From assembly GCA_914767715.1 (NCBI GenBank), contig OU612075.1:14198001-14262000 (forward strand): a stretch of DNA of 64,000 bases, in the 5' to 3' direction. Shown here one piece after another: positions 1 through 10,150 of the stretch. A model generated the notes under the pieces. It saw nothing but the letters and a program-made list of their open reading frames with translations. It did not search any database and was not told where the DNA came from. A program made the translations under genes and the position numbers. The stretch is from Membranipora membranacea (taxonomy: Eukaryota; Bryozoa; Gymnolaemata; Cheilostomatida; Membraniporidae). Position 1 is the stretch's first letter. Every line of letters starts with the position of its first letter.

Positions 1-879
1 GTGAGCCGGGAGCACCAGGATTTGATGGTGGAGCCGGAGAACCAGGTACACCAGGTAAAGATGGCCATGATGGCGAACCAGGGTTACCAGGTCAAGATGG
101 AGCACCAGGACTTGATGGCCAGGATGGTGGACCAGGTTCGCCAGGACAAGATGGAATACCAGGATTCGATGGCCAGGATGGTGGACCAGGCTCACCAGGC
201 AAAGATGGAGCACCAGGTTTGCCAGGGACCAATGGAGAAGATGGACTTCCGGGAGAGGGTGGAGCACCAGGTGCACAGGGTGCACAGGGTGGCCCAGGAG
301 CACCAGGATTGGATGGACAAAATGGAGCACCAGGCTTGCCAGGTCAAGATGGAGAAGATGGACTTCCGGGAAAGGATGGAGCACCAGGATTGGATGGACA
401 AAATGGAGCACCAGGATTTGATGGCCAGGATGGTGGACCAGGTTCGCCAGGACAAGATGGAATACCAGGATTCGATGGCCAGGATGGTGGACCAGGCTCA
501 CCAGGCAAAGATGGAGCACCAGGTTTGCCAGGGACCAATGGAGAAGTTGGTCTTCCGGGAGAGGGTGGAGCACCAGGTTCACAGGGTGGCCCAGGAGCAC
601 CAGGATTGGATGGACAAAATGGAGCACCAGGCTTGCCAGGTCAAGATGGAGAAGATGGACTTCCGGGAAAGGATGGAGCACCAGGATTGGATGGACAAAA
701 TGGGGAACCAGGATTTAATGGATGGGATGGAGCACCAGGTTTACCAGGTCAAGATGGAGTAGATGGAACACCTGGACAGGATAGAGCACCAGAGGTTGAT
801 GTACCAGGTCCATCAGGACAAGATGGTATTCCTGGTTCTGATGGAGCACCAGGCGATCCAAGTCAAAATGGAGACAATG
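1..879 (+). CDS. Collagen triple-helix exon (partial, 5' end outside window)
   Basis: The frame starting at base 3 reads an uninterrupted Gly-X-Y series (repeats such as GAPG, GLPGQDG, GEPG) for about 290 residues, the pattern of a collagen triple helix. The exon enters from the left edge and ends at 879 on a GTGAGT donor in phase 1. The DNA is itself a tandem duplication: about 306 bp around 117-420 recurs around 423-725, so roughly 102 residues are repeated. The next exon to the right is a PAN domain in matching phase, so the product is probably a secreted or membrane-anchored collagen-like protein with a C-terminal adhesive module. Near its 3' end Gly periodicity loosens (about 780-870). 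Which collagen class this is cannot be told without the missing 5' exons. Confidence 0.82.
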
Positions 880-1243
880 GTGAGTTACATCGCTGTAATA
901 ATCTTAACTAATCATCAGTTATCCATTGTCTGAATGAACAAAAGGTTATACTGATGTGTCCCCCCCCCCCTCAGCTATGAAGGGTAAATGATTCCTTTCT
1001 GATGGCATTATCAATCTGCTAATAAGTCTTTAAATATCCGTAAAATAATTGGATGAGCCATGATCAAAAGAATATTCCACAAACTTGACTTTTGGTAAGG
1101 AGTGTTAGAAACTGGCCACACTATGTAGGGCGACTATGCGGGGTTTTCTGTGGTTTCTCTCAAAGTAAATTAAATAAATTAAACACATACCTATTATTCT
1201 GTATTGCAGTTGTATTGTACTTACCTATTATTTTGTATTGTAG
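880..1243 (+). other. Intron between collagen and PAN exons
   Basis: Begins with GTGAGT and ends with TTGTATTGTAG. It contains a 10-base poly-C run near 961 and no other recognisable element. Confidence 0.6.
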
Positions 1244-1501
1244 CTTGTAGCTGGATCTCTGTGGTTGGATATAACTTGCGACCATACGGATCTGGTCAAG
1301 CAAAGATGATGGCACCCTCTCAAAGTCTTGAAGACTGTCAGACGAAATGTATAGGCGAGACCACATTCACATGTGGCGCTGTAAATTATCAAGCTACTGA
1401 AATGCAGTGTCAGTTGCTTGAGAGGTATGATTCAACAGGTTATGCTCCTCAGTCTCGACCTAGCTACCAATACTCACTCAGACCTGTATGTGGTGTTACA
1501 G
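1244..1501 (+). CDS. PAN/apple-domain exon of the collagen-like gene
   Basis: A 258-base exon, phase 1 in and phase 1 out (acceptor TTGTATTGTAG, donor GTATGA). It encodes about 86 residues with six cysteines spaced as in PAN/apple domains: ACS near the start, EDCQTKC, FTCGAV, MQCQLLE and a final RPVCG. The core 'SLEDCQTKC...FTCGAVNY' is typical of the helix and second strand of the fold. PAN modules bind proteins or glycans outside the cell. Symmetric phase-1 borders are usual for shuffled extracellular modules and match the collagen exon just upstream. I found no following exon; after 1501 the sequence runs into a LINE relic and then into an opposite-strand channel pseudogene, so any remaining exons lie farther right or the gene is broken. 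Confidence 0.75.
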
Positions 1502-1989
1502 GTATGAACTGACACAACCCCCAGGCTCAGAGACCACTGTGTCAGTTTTCCGATCAACTCATCGATCATTTATTTTTATATGAAGTTGACAATAATGTAA
1601 GCATGTACAATTTACATGTCATGTTGAAATGTCATATAAGCTCAATGATATGTCACGGATACAGGGGTCAGGGTCACGGTCACGGGTCACATCCTTTTTG
1701 ATAGTATGCTGCATAATGGTAGCTAATTTCTTTTTATGTGTTTTTATTGTAATTTACCGCATTTACTGATTAGTTCCACAAACTTTTCTGTTAGATCACT
1801 TTTTGACAGTTTTTTTATGCTTTTATGCACGTAGAATTTCGTTAAAAATTTGATTAAATAAACTTGAAACAAAATCATATCCTATATTCAGCAAAAGTAA
1901 ATAAGGCTTGTAGGATAGCTGCTCTATATTTGTCCCGATGATAAGCTATTGTCTAAGGCCAGATGTCTGACCAGGTAAATGTGTAACTG

Positions 1990-2553
1990 GTTGAACATCG
2001 GTTTACCCTGTATGTTGAGACAATGAAAACATCACAAACCATCTTCTCCATAATAAAATACGCGGACAATACAATCATACTAGAACATATAAATAGAGGG
2101 AAAAACTCCAACATGCAAGCTGAGGTCAACAACATCGCCCCTTGGTGTGATCAAGACTATCTAATCATCAACTCTAGCAAAACCAAAGAACTACACTTTA
2201 CAAATCAACGGCACCAACCAAACCCAGACCTACTCACCATCAAACAAAATAACATTGAACGAGTCGGGAAATACAAATACCTCGGCACCATAATTACCTC
2301 GAAACTTAAATTCTCAGAAAGTACGCATCTAGCAACAGATAAAATCGGCATACGCCTACATATTATGAAGAGACTATCAAAACTAGGTGTCAGCCCTGAG
2401 ACCATAAAGCTAGCCTACGAGGCGTTCATTGAGAGCATCATCTCATTCCATCTGGCGATCACCTTCAAACACCTAACAGCAGATGGTCCTAAAAATCTAA
2501 ATTGTCAGGTCCGTTTAGCCTGGCAAAAAACTAACATCCAAATCAATAAGTGA
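1990..2553 (+). pseudogene. LINE reverse-transcriptase relic (palm to thumb)
   Basis: An open frame of about 176 codons matches the C-terminal half of a non-LTR reverse transcriptase. It has a YADN box near its start where active enzymes have YADD or FADD, then 'KYKYLGTIIT' and 'IKLAYEAFIESI', the usual order after the catalytic box. It lacks the N-terminal RT motifs and the endonuclease. The arrangement resembles L2/CR1/Rex-type LINEs, but the clade is an inference. It is a truncated fragment; the altered catalytic box suggests it is not functional. The flanks (1502-1990 and 2560-2870) are AT-rich and I see nothing else in them. Confidence 0.7.
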
Positions 2554-2869
2554 ACTTTACAAATCCCGACCTAAAAAAATGCTTTTGGATGATTCAGCAA
2601 TCCACCTATGATTTTAGACAAATACCTTTCAGGATGCTTTTTTTTGCCCAATCACAGAACAAACCTGAGATAGTTCTGTTTTACTGTTTTAGACACCAAG
2701 CTGTATGTTTTTTAAACGGAATACTTGAGTAGAAACTTTAGATTTTTATTTTATATCTTTTATAATTATTTACAGCAGAGCGCTCAACCAACAAAGATTT
2801 TATCACCAATAATACAATACAATAAACATACATACACAACACCAGTCTATAAATTGTTTTCAATGTAAA

Positions 2870-3245
2870 CACTAGTGCAATGTGCATACACTAATATTTT
2901 CACCGGTGTATACACCGGTGCATACACTGGAGTACACCAGAAAACACACAATATACACTGGTGTATACACGTGTGTATACAGATATACATATCTGTATAT
3001 ACACTGGTGTATACAGATATGTATATATCAGTGTATATACAGATATGTATATATCAGTGTATATACAGATATGTATATACACTGATATATACATATCTGT
3101 ATACAGACACCAGTGTATATACAGATATGTATATCTGTATACACCAGTGTACATACAGATAGGTATATACACTAGTATATACATATCTGTATATACTATA
3201 GTGTATATACCCAACAACTCTGATTTGCTATTCACTGGTGTATGA
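2870..3245. repeat. TA-rich palindromic minisatellite
   Basis: Short units such as GTATACACTGGTG and ACAGATATGTATATA recur in both orientations, so the block can fold on itself. All six frames stay open over parts of it and give Tyr/Ile/Val-rich shadow proteins, a consequence of the repeat and not coding evidence. Confidence 0.8.
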
Positions 3246-3690
3246 AAGATCCCAGACTGATCTCACAGGGTATGTACGCTGTACATCGGTTTCGGGAGAT
3301 TTGTAAATCTTTTCTTCCAAAAATATCTAGGTATGGCACCCAGGTGCCCTCAATAAAAAGTATATAATAATTGGAGCAAATGGTTTATTTGGCCTGACAC
3401 AGCCCAGGCAGTGTCCATAAAAATGACATGCAAGATATATATATATATGTATAAATATATATCAGCTTTCTAGAATATTGAAATAGTCATGCTACCAAGA
3501 GAAAAACATTAGGAAAGATGTAAACGGTATGCATTGACTTGATAAGGGCAAAAGGGCTCAAACCACAATACTCAATTCTCTGCCCGGCCCTCTGTTTTAA
3601 CTTACCAAAAAATATATACCAGCGTAGTCTATCATAATACATATATTGTAACATAATATTGTAGTAGCTTATAGTTACTATTATATGGAT
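3246..3690. other. Non-coding gap with an AT microsatellite
   Basis: Contains an (AT)n tract near 3437-3460. No gene or element is recognisable. Confidence 0.4.
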
Positions 3691-4106
3691 ATTGATTGCA
3701 TCAAAGCTGGTTTATCAAAAATTCACACCAACTCTGTGACAGCCGAAGGAGCTATGCTGTTTAGCGACGGAGTTGGTTTGTTTTGATGTTTTCTGGCATT
3801 AATTGACAGCTTGCTGTGCTTCAGTTTCTGTTTTCTCTTGGCATTGTATTCATAGACAACAGAAAAGTTGCCTCCGATTATTGCCACAGGAAGGGCAGTG
3901 ACCATGAGCCCAAACACCATGACAATAAAAGTTGCCAGATACCCTCCCTGGTGTGTTGGGTAGAGATCACCGTATCCTACTGTTGTCATAGTAACGACAA
4001 CAAACCAGTATGCTGTAAAACACTTGAATATGTTAAATCAATACAAGCAGAGGTTGAGTATTGTTAACTATAGGAAACATTAATATCAATATGTGGGTTT
4101 GATTTC

Positions 4107-4522
4107 GGTACCCGGCCATAATGCCATGGTCAAAATGCCATTGGGACAAAATGCCAGTGGCATAATGCCATTGCCATAATGCCATGGCCATAATACCATA
4201 GGTGATAACACCACTGCACATTATGCCAATGCCAAAATACCAGTTGTACAAAACGCCAGTTGTGTCAAAATACCGGTGGATAAAATGCCGGATTGGACAT
4301 AATACCATTTGGGACAACATACCATATCCCAAAATACCAATGCCATAATGCCAAAATATGTTCCCAAAGGAGATCAAGCCACGCTGTATATTTTCTTGTT
4401 AGTTATGTTGCAGCTACGAGTTGCTCAGTCAGAGTAGGAGGTGCTTCAGCTGGTTAGAGCCATCTCCTTCACTGCTCAAGTCTCGAAGTTTTTACGTTTG
4501 AATTTTGATGATCTCTGGGGTT
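4107..4522 (+). repeat. Left terminal inverted repeat of the Mutator-like element
   Basis: The outer 270 bp is an irregular array of short units around CCATAATGCCATTG and CCAAAATGCCA. The inner part carries a tRNA-like stretch (GGTGCTTCAGCTGGTTAGAG near 4440) followed by bases resembling the local SINE body. It pairs with 7753-8172 in reverse. Confidence 0.75.
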
Positions 4523-4825
4523 TGTTGGGCCCCATGTGTACCGAAGGCTAGTGTGTGTTTCAGAAATTGCAGCCAAATATTGTGCCGCAAACTCTGTGGG
4601 ATATGGCAAATTAATTGACTCTCTAAAGTTGACCAACTTTATGTCTTGGCTAGAAGGGTTTTGACTGGTCTTGATTGATGTTATTACTGGCGTCATGAAG
4701 GCTAGCATGATTGAACATAGTCTAGGAAAATTCTGCAGTTTAGCATAAAAATACAATCTTTTTCAGCGCTAAGACACTGAAAAAGTGACATCTGAGGCAA
4801 GGCCATTTCTAGAACAGTCATAATG

Positions 4826-6350
4826 ATTATCTTTGTATTGGATACTTTTTTACATCTTGTTTATAGCTTTCAACATGATACCGACACATTTGGCAACATA
4901 ATACAATGCCTAGTTTTTTTAATCGCAACAAGAATAAACCTTTCTGATATGTTTTCCACTTAGTGCCCACCGTACCTGCTATGCACCACTTGACCAGCGA
5001 CGCCCCACCAGCCCGACTATGAAATTGCATCCTGGCCCTGCTGAAACTCTTAGAAGGTACTTGTTGAACAAGGCTATACATGCCATTGCTTAACAAGAAA
5101 CCTCTGTCATCGCTTGTTATTGGTGTTAAGAAATTTAAATTTGTTGGATCAAGTGTTGTATTCATGGTTTAAAATCATATTTAAAATATTTTTAATTGAG
5201 CATGATTTCAATAAAAGTTTCGAAATTCTGTATTCAAAAAGCGTTTGTAATGGCATGATTTTTAGTTTTTCATAATTATTAGAAATGTGACCCTGGTCTA
5301 ATTCCCTTGATGAGACGCAGAGCATTTTTGTAGAGTTGTAGCTAGCTATCACTTGTGTGACCCCAAAACTCGAATTCGTAGATCAAATCCGGATGTAAAA
5401 GCTATAAGTAATGTCAACCATTAGATTTTGCTCAACGGCTGGACCGAGTGCTTGTATCATCATCAGGGTTAAATTTTTTTTTTTTCAGGCTTTTAAAATG
5501 TTCATGGAAAGTTATACAGGAGTTTCAACCTACAAATTTTGTTGTTCCTTTTTCTTCTAATATAGAGTACCCGAATATGAGCTTTTAATCTTATGGGTTA
5601 CAAATTTTGTTTGGTGCTTCAAAAAGATTTTCTCATAGTTTATTACAAGACGGTTGGTGATACACCATTCAGTCATCAGAGGTAAATTTCTCTTCGTAAT
5701 TTCAGGCTTAGTACTAAAAGTATTAGTATTGTCAGCAAAAGGTATTTAACTTAGATCGGGTGATGCATTTAAAAGGTCAATATTTATATTATATTGAAAT
5801 TAGTACTGGCCGAGAACCGAACCCTGGGTAGCACCGATCATGACAGACAGTAAACCTGACTTAATTCACTTACCAAGACAAACTGTTTTCTATTTAAAAG
5901 ATATATTTCTAACAGTCGATATGAGGGTGAAGAAAATCTGAAATATAACTGTTTATTTATAATAATGTCGTGATTTATTGCATTGCATTGCATATTGAAA
6001 GATCTAAAAACAAACCCTGGTTGATTTTTCTATCATAAAAATGGTCTAAAAGTTGTTCCATTATAATATTGATTGTGTCAGTAGTTGTACTGAGCTTCCA
6101 TCTAATGCAAAATCTCTAATTTGTGAGTAACTCTTTGCACTCAGAATACTCTCTCATTTGCACAGAGAGGAGTTTTTTTTAAACCTTCGATGTCGAGTTT
6201 AAAATTGTAATGGGTCTGTAATCAATTTCTATGGATATCTATTTAAGAAAAACAAATATTTTGCCTAGTAACACCACATTTTGACGAAACGGCTCTGTAA
6301 ATTGGCTTTCATACCTTTGAGAAGAAAAAAAAAGTTTGTTGATTGTGTAT
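4826..6350 (-). pseudogene. LINE reverse-transcriptase relic inside the Mutator-like element
   Basis: Read right to left, pieces of a non-LTR reverse transcriptase appear in the correct order in shifting frames: 'INIIMEQLLDHFYDRKINQG' followed by 'LFLDL' (about 6000-6080), 'IGATQGSVLGQ' (about 5810-5840, compare the usual GVPQGSVLGP), 'PFADNTNTF' with 'EWCITNRLVINYEK' (about 5640-5740), a thumb-like stretch at 5149-5352, and a C-terminal 'FHSRAGG' stretch near 5020. Several stops and frame changes show it is dead. Both this copy and the one at 1990-2553 have ADN where the active site normally has ADD. Confidence 0.7.
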
Positions 6351-6692
6351 ATGTTCGGAAGAGATGTAAAAACATATCTATATCCTTACTATCATATACT
6401 AAATTTACAACATGGTATTCAAGTTGTGAACGTCCTCTGACTCACAAACCCCTATAAAATTGCTGAATACGATGGACATGGCCTAGCCATGAAAGTTCAT
6501 TTTGGGTGAACAGACTTCTTATTTCTTGTTAGTTGTGACTGTAACTTTTCATACAACTAATAAATGCAGAGTTAACCTGCTCTATGTTCAATCATTGTGG
6601 TCTTATCGATGCCATTAGTAACATGAGTCAAAACTTGGCTTTCGAAAAAAAGTTGGTACTAATCCAGAGTTATTGTCATTATAATTCTAGAG

Positions 6693-7696
6693 CAGCTGTG
6701 GGCAACCTGCGGCCTTTTTGCCAGTGCGGCCTAATGAGTAATCTTTTGCGGCCTTATTGCGGCCTTATTGCGGCCTTTTGTCTAAAAAAAATATTACTTA
6801 TTCATTTGTTTTCCTGATGTGGATGATAAAGCATGCATAGCGGGCTTTATCATAACGCCACTTTTTAAAAAAAGAAGAAAAAAGTGGGTGATGAGAGTAA
6901 TGCATACCCCTATGTAAGCACAATCCTTAGTTTGAGTTTCATAATATTTGCCATTCTGCATCATGCATGTAGTTAGGCTACATACATGTTAACGTATCAA
7001 GGGAATTCCCAAGCCATACTTTACAAAACATCATAACAGTACTAGTGTAGACTACATTTACAAGGGCTTCAATTTGCAAAAAAATAACCCAAAACAGTGA
7101 AAACAAAAATATCCTTTCGTAACTTTTGGATGTAGATGTCATCTTACAAGTGCTCAAGAATGTTAGACAGGCATATATGAAATTTTCCCCTTGCCCTTTG
7201 CTCAACCACTTGTAACTAAGATAAATTGTAAGTTTAACTTAATGTCACGAAACTTCAGAAGATAAGATAAATATTTAATTATTTAGATTTAGCTTATGCA
7301 GTCAGCTTTGTAACAAAAAGTTGTCATGTTACAAGTGCTCCGGAATTTTATCTGAAATGTGACAGAGTTCCTTCATTCGACAAACCTAATTGAAAATTTC
7401 CCCTTGTCCTTTGGTCAAACACATGAACGATTATAATTGTAGCTTAATGTCACAAAACTTCACAGAAGATTAGATAAATATTAGTATTTTGCTTGAGGTC
7501 ATGCGAGTCAATTTTTTTTAGCAACATACTACAGTTTTCAATGACACATATTCTGATTTTGTTTTTTACAAAATATACAGAGCCCAAATATACCTCACAT
7601 CACATTCCAAATTTATGTTTGAAATATGTGTTGAGGCCTTTTGAGCTGAGCCTGCGTAAAATGTGGCCTTTTTCAAAAAAAGGTTGCCCACCTATG
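6693..7696. mobile_element. hAT-type non-autonomous element, nested
   Basis: Begins CAGCTGTGGGCAACC and ends GGTTGCCCACCTATG, imperfect inverted ends close to the common hAT end CAGNGGTGGGCAACC. It is flanked by a perfect 8-bp duplication TTCTAGAG at 6685-6692 and 7697-7704, the usual hAT size. Near both ends are GCGGCC-rich stretches (GCGGCCTTATTGCGGCC on the left). The 1,004-bp interior has no transposase frame and contains an internal near-repeat (about 7080-7260 against 7320-7480, sharing a 'TTACAAGTGCTC' to 'CTTAATGTCAC' order). It inserted into the larger element, so it is younger than it. Confidence 0.82.
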
Positions 7697-7752
7697 TTCT
7701 AGAGAATAGTTGGGAAATATTTGTTACAAGTCACTAGCTCTCAGTTTGTGGA

Positions 7753-8172
7753 CGCCAAAAAACTCCAGAGATCATCAAAATTCAAACGTAGAAACTTCGA
7801 GACTTGGACAGGGAATGAGATGGCTCTAATCAACTGAACCACCTCCTGCTCTGACCAAGCAAAACGCAGCTGTAACTAACAATGAAAATAAGGCGTGGCT
7901 TGATCTCCTTTTTGGTCACATATATTGGCATTATGGCAATGGTATTTTGGGATATGGTATGTTGTCCCAAATGGTATTATGTCCAATCCGGCATTATATC
8001 CACTGGTATTTTGACACAACTGGCGTTTTGTACAACTGGTATTATGGCATTGGTATAATGTGCAGTGGTGTTATCACCTATGGCATTATGGCCATGGCAT
8101 ATTGGCAATGGCATTATGTCACTGGCATTTTGTCCCAATGGCATTTTGACCATGGCATTTTGACACGGAATC
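7753..8172 (-). repeat. Right terminal inverted repeat of the Mutator-like element
   Basis: Reverse complement of 4107-4522 with scattered differences, again with the CATTATGGC-type short array outside and the degraded tRNA-like stretch inside (7800-7860). Reading the array in frame gives an open frame rich in YWHYG-type residues, which is repeat shadow. Confidence 0.75.
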
Positions 8173-10150
8173 TTTGATTTCAGGTGAGAAGGAAACCATC
8201 AAAATATTTTAATTATTTGAGCCTCTAAATTTAGCATAAGGCCTAGGAGACATAGTTGAATTCAGAGAGTTGTGAATAAGTGTTAGTGGTCCTGCGTTCA
8301 CCTTTTGGGATATTGCTTATCTTTGTGAGTTCACCATTGCCGCCTTGAGACATGAAAAACACGCAGGGACCAAGCAGTAGGGACGTCAGTGTTAGCAGGA
8401 GAATCAACTTCTATAGAATGTTATCAACAACACCTTCAGCCCACTGCAATACAACGAATATGAGTTATCCATGGCAAACTCATCCGGAGTTAAGAATGGC
8501 TTACAGAGGAGTAAAATATATGCGATAGAGGGAAAGTGCGTACATTTTCTCAAATAGTAGTTGAAATAGCCAAATGTATGGCTAGCTAGAAACTATTGCT
8601 CATCCTCTGCGAAATGCTTTGTTAATAAACTTCACATGCAGGATACCTGTTCGGAACATGAGTTATCCATGACAAACTCATTCTGAAGTCTGAGTTTCAA
8701 TTTTTTTTTCACCAAATAAAATATTTAAAAAAAAAGTTTGTTTTGAGATGAGCAGTCGAGGCAAGATAGAGTTAATTAAATGTCATATATCCTGCAGGGA
8801 CAATGAAGTTAACAATTGTTACAGAAAACCTCCTATGATTTCTGTTCATAAATGAATATAGGCGTATGAGAAGTTGGGGATGACTATCGAAACTGTTCCC
8901 AGGGCAGAGCACAGGTGATGAGAAAAACAACATGCGGCTTATCGCCTTCAATACTTCAATTCATATAACCCCTAAGACTTCTTAAATAGGTACACAACTT
9001 AAGATACAATAAAGTCAAGTGTATAATATGGTTTGGTGTTCTCACTCATAGACTGAGGCGTAGTGAAAGAGTTTGATCATTCTTAGCTGCTCAACAATAA
9101 CCATATACATATCCAGTTTATCGGCTATCTCGCATATCTTTTCTTGGGAAGCTGTATACAGCTCCCCATCCGGATGATAATATAGCAGAACCCCCACCAA
9201 AGAGTAATAGATGAGACTGGCTAATTCGACACAATTGACACAATCATTTCGAACATATGTAATGAGCGACAAAACCTTCTTTTGTCAGGGCAGCACAAAA
9301 AACGAGTCTATACTTCTACTGCATACAAGAACACAGTTGTATTCATTATGACAGCATAAAATTTTGAATTCTCTGTGCCTGACCATTTGATATCAAATGC
9401 CTGACATGAGGAGTTTGTGCTGTTATCAGATGTCTCTTTACCCCCAAACTTTATCACAGCTTCGGTACTGTATGAGTAGATGATTCTTTGTAAATATCAT
9501 AAAGAGAACAAACAGGACTGCCCATGCTACGGCAGCTTTTTGGCATTGAGAGCCTCGACCAGTAGGATCTGTGAGAAAACACCAAACTCTGTACTTGAAT
9601 CGATTACAGCATCCATCATTCACACTTTTTCTGTCGGTAAAGTCAAGTCTACTGTCGAAATAGTCGAACTGTTGTTTGAGAGTTGCGTTCTAGTAGAAAT
9701 CACCAACACAACACTGACTGACATGTGAAACATCTATCTCCCAAAAATCAGGATGAATCTTGAAATCTTCGCTGCAGACGTTTTTTGGACAATGAAGCTG
9801 ATCGGTCAAGTAGAATTTCAGGATCTCTCTGAAGATTTCTGCGTCTCCTTCAAAATCAAAAACACTTCTTGCGCTCGAGATGACAAGTTTTCCCAGTTTA
9901 GTGTCAGGATATTTTGACAATGTCTGTGAAGAAGTCAAAAAATTGTGACCTGATATGTTAATGATGCCCTTTCTATTTTCTATGCCGGCTCGCTGACACT
10001 GCTTTTGAACAGCTATTAATCGGGATAGGTGATCTGAATCTTCATATATATTTTGTCAAGTATTGACCCGAAGCCTGTTAATGAACCATAGTTTATATTG
10101 GTCTGGTTGATATCATCTGTATTGATCAGTAATTGACTTCCTTGAAGCAG

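Larger units (their letters stand above)
4107..8172. mobile_element. Mutator-like non-autonomous element with long inverted ends
   Basis: The two ends are inverted copies of about 416-420 bp, and the element is flanked by TTTGATTTC at 4098-4106 and 8173-8181, a candidate 9-bp target duplication. Nine-base duplications plus long inverted repeats are features of Mutator-type elements. The related channel gene carries the corresponding unoccupied site near 15226-15234 (TTTGAATAC on the minus strand), with flanking sequence that rejoins on both sides. I see no transposase. The inside holds a LINE relic (4826-6350) and a hAT-type element (6693-7696). The superfamily is inferred from structure only. 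Confidence 0.72.
3723..9983 (-). pseudogene. Kv-type potassium channel pseudogene (inverted copy of the 13.2 kb gene)
   Basis: All three exons of the intact gene at 13207-15611 are present in reverse: exon 1 at 9046-9983 (T1 through S4), exon 2 at 8302-8443 (S5) and exon 3 at 3723-4012 (pore, S6 and tail). Compared with the intact copy, the start codon is ATA instead of ATG (9981-9983), a GAG codon after 'GDFY' is TAG, a base is inserted in S1, a TGG in S2 is TAG with further small changes nearby, and exon 2 is 19 bases shorter (142 against 161), giving an immediate stop. Exon 3 alone is still open, with TVGYGD intact. The last intron is 4.3 kb instead of 0.58 kb because of a transposon at 4107-8172. 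Introns and 5' flank remain clearly alignable, so the duplication is not old. Confidence 0.88.

Noticed and set aside
1-762. Open frame of 253 codons overlapping the collagen exon, plus antisense frames at 192-538
   Set aside because: They are frame shadows of the 9-base Gly-X-Y repeat; only the frame from base 3 has the collagen pattern and a splice donor in place.
2875-3245. Several overlapping Tyr/Ile-rich frames on both strands
   Set aside because: Produced by the TA-rich palindromic repeat; no start context, domain or splice signal.
4033-4377. Frame with repeated YWHYG-like residues, and its partner at 7947-8177
   Set aside because: Both are translations of the short-unit array in the transposon ends.
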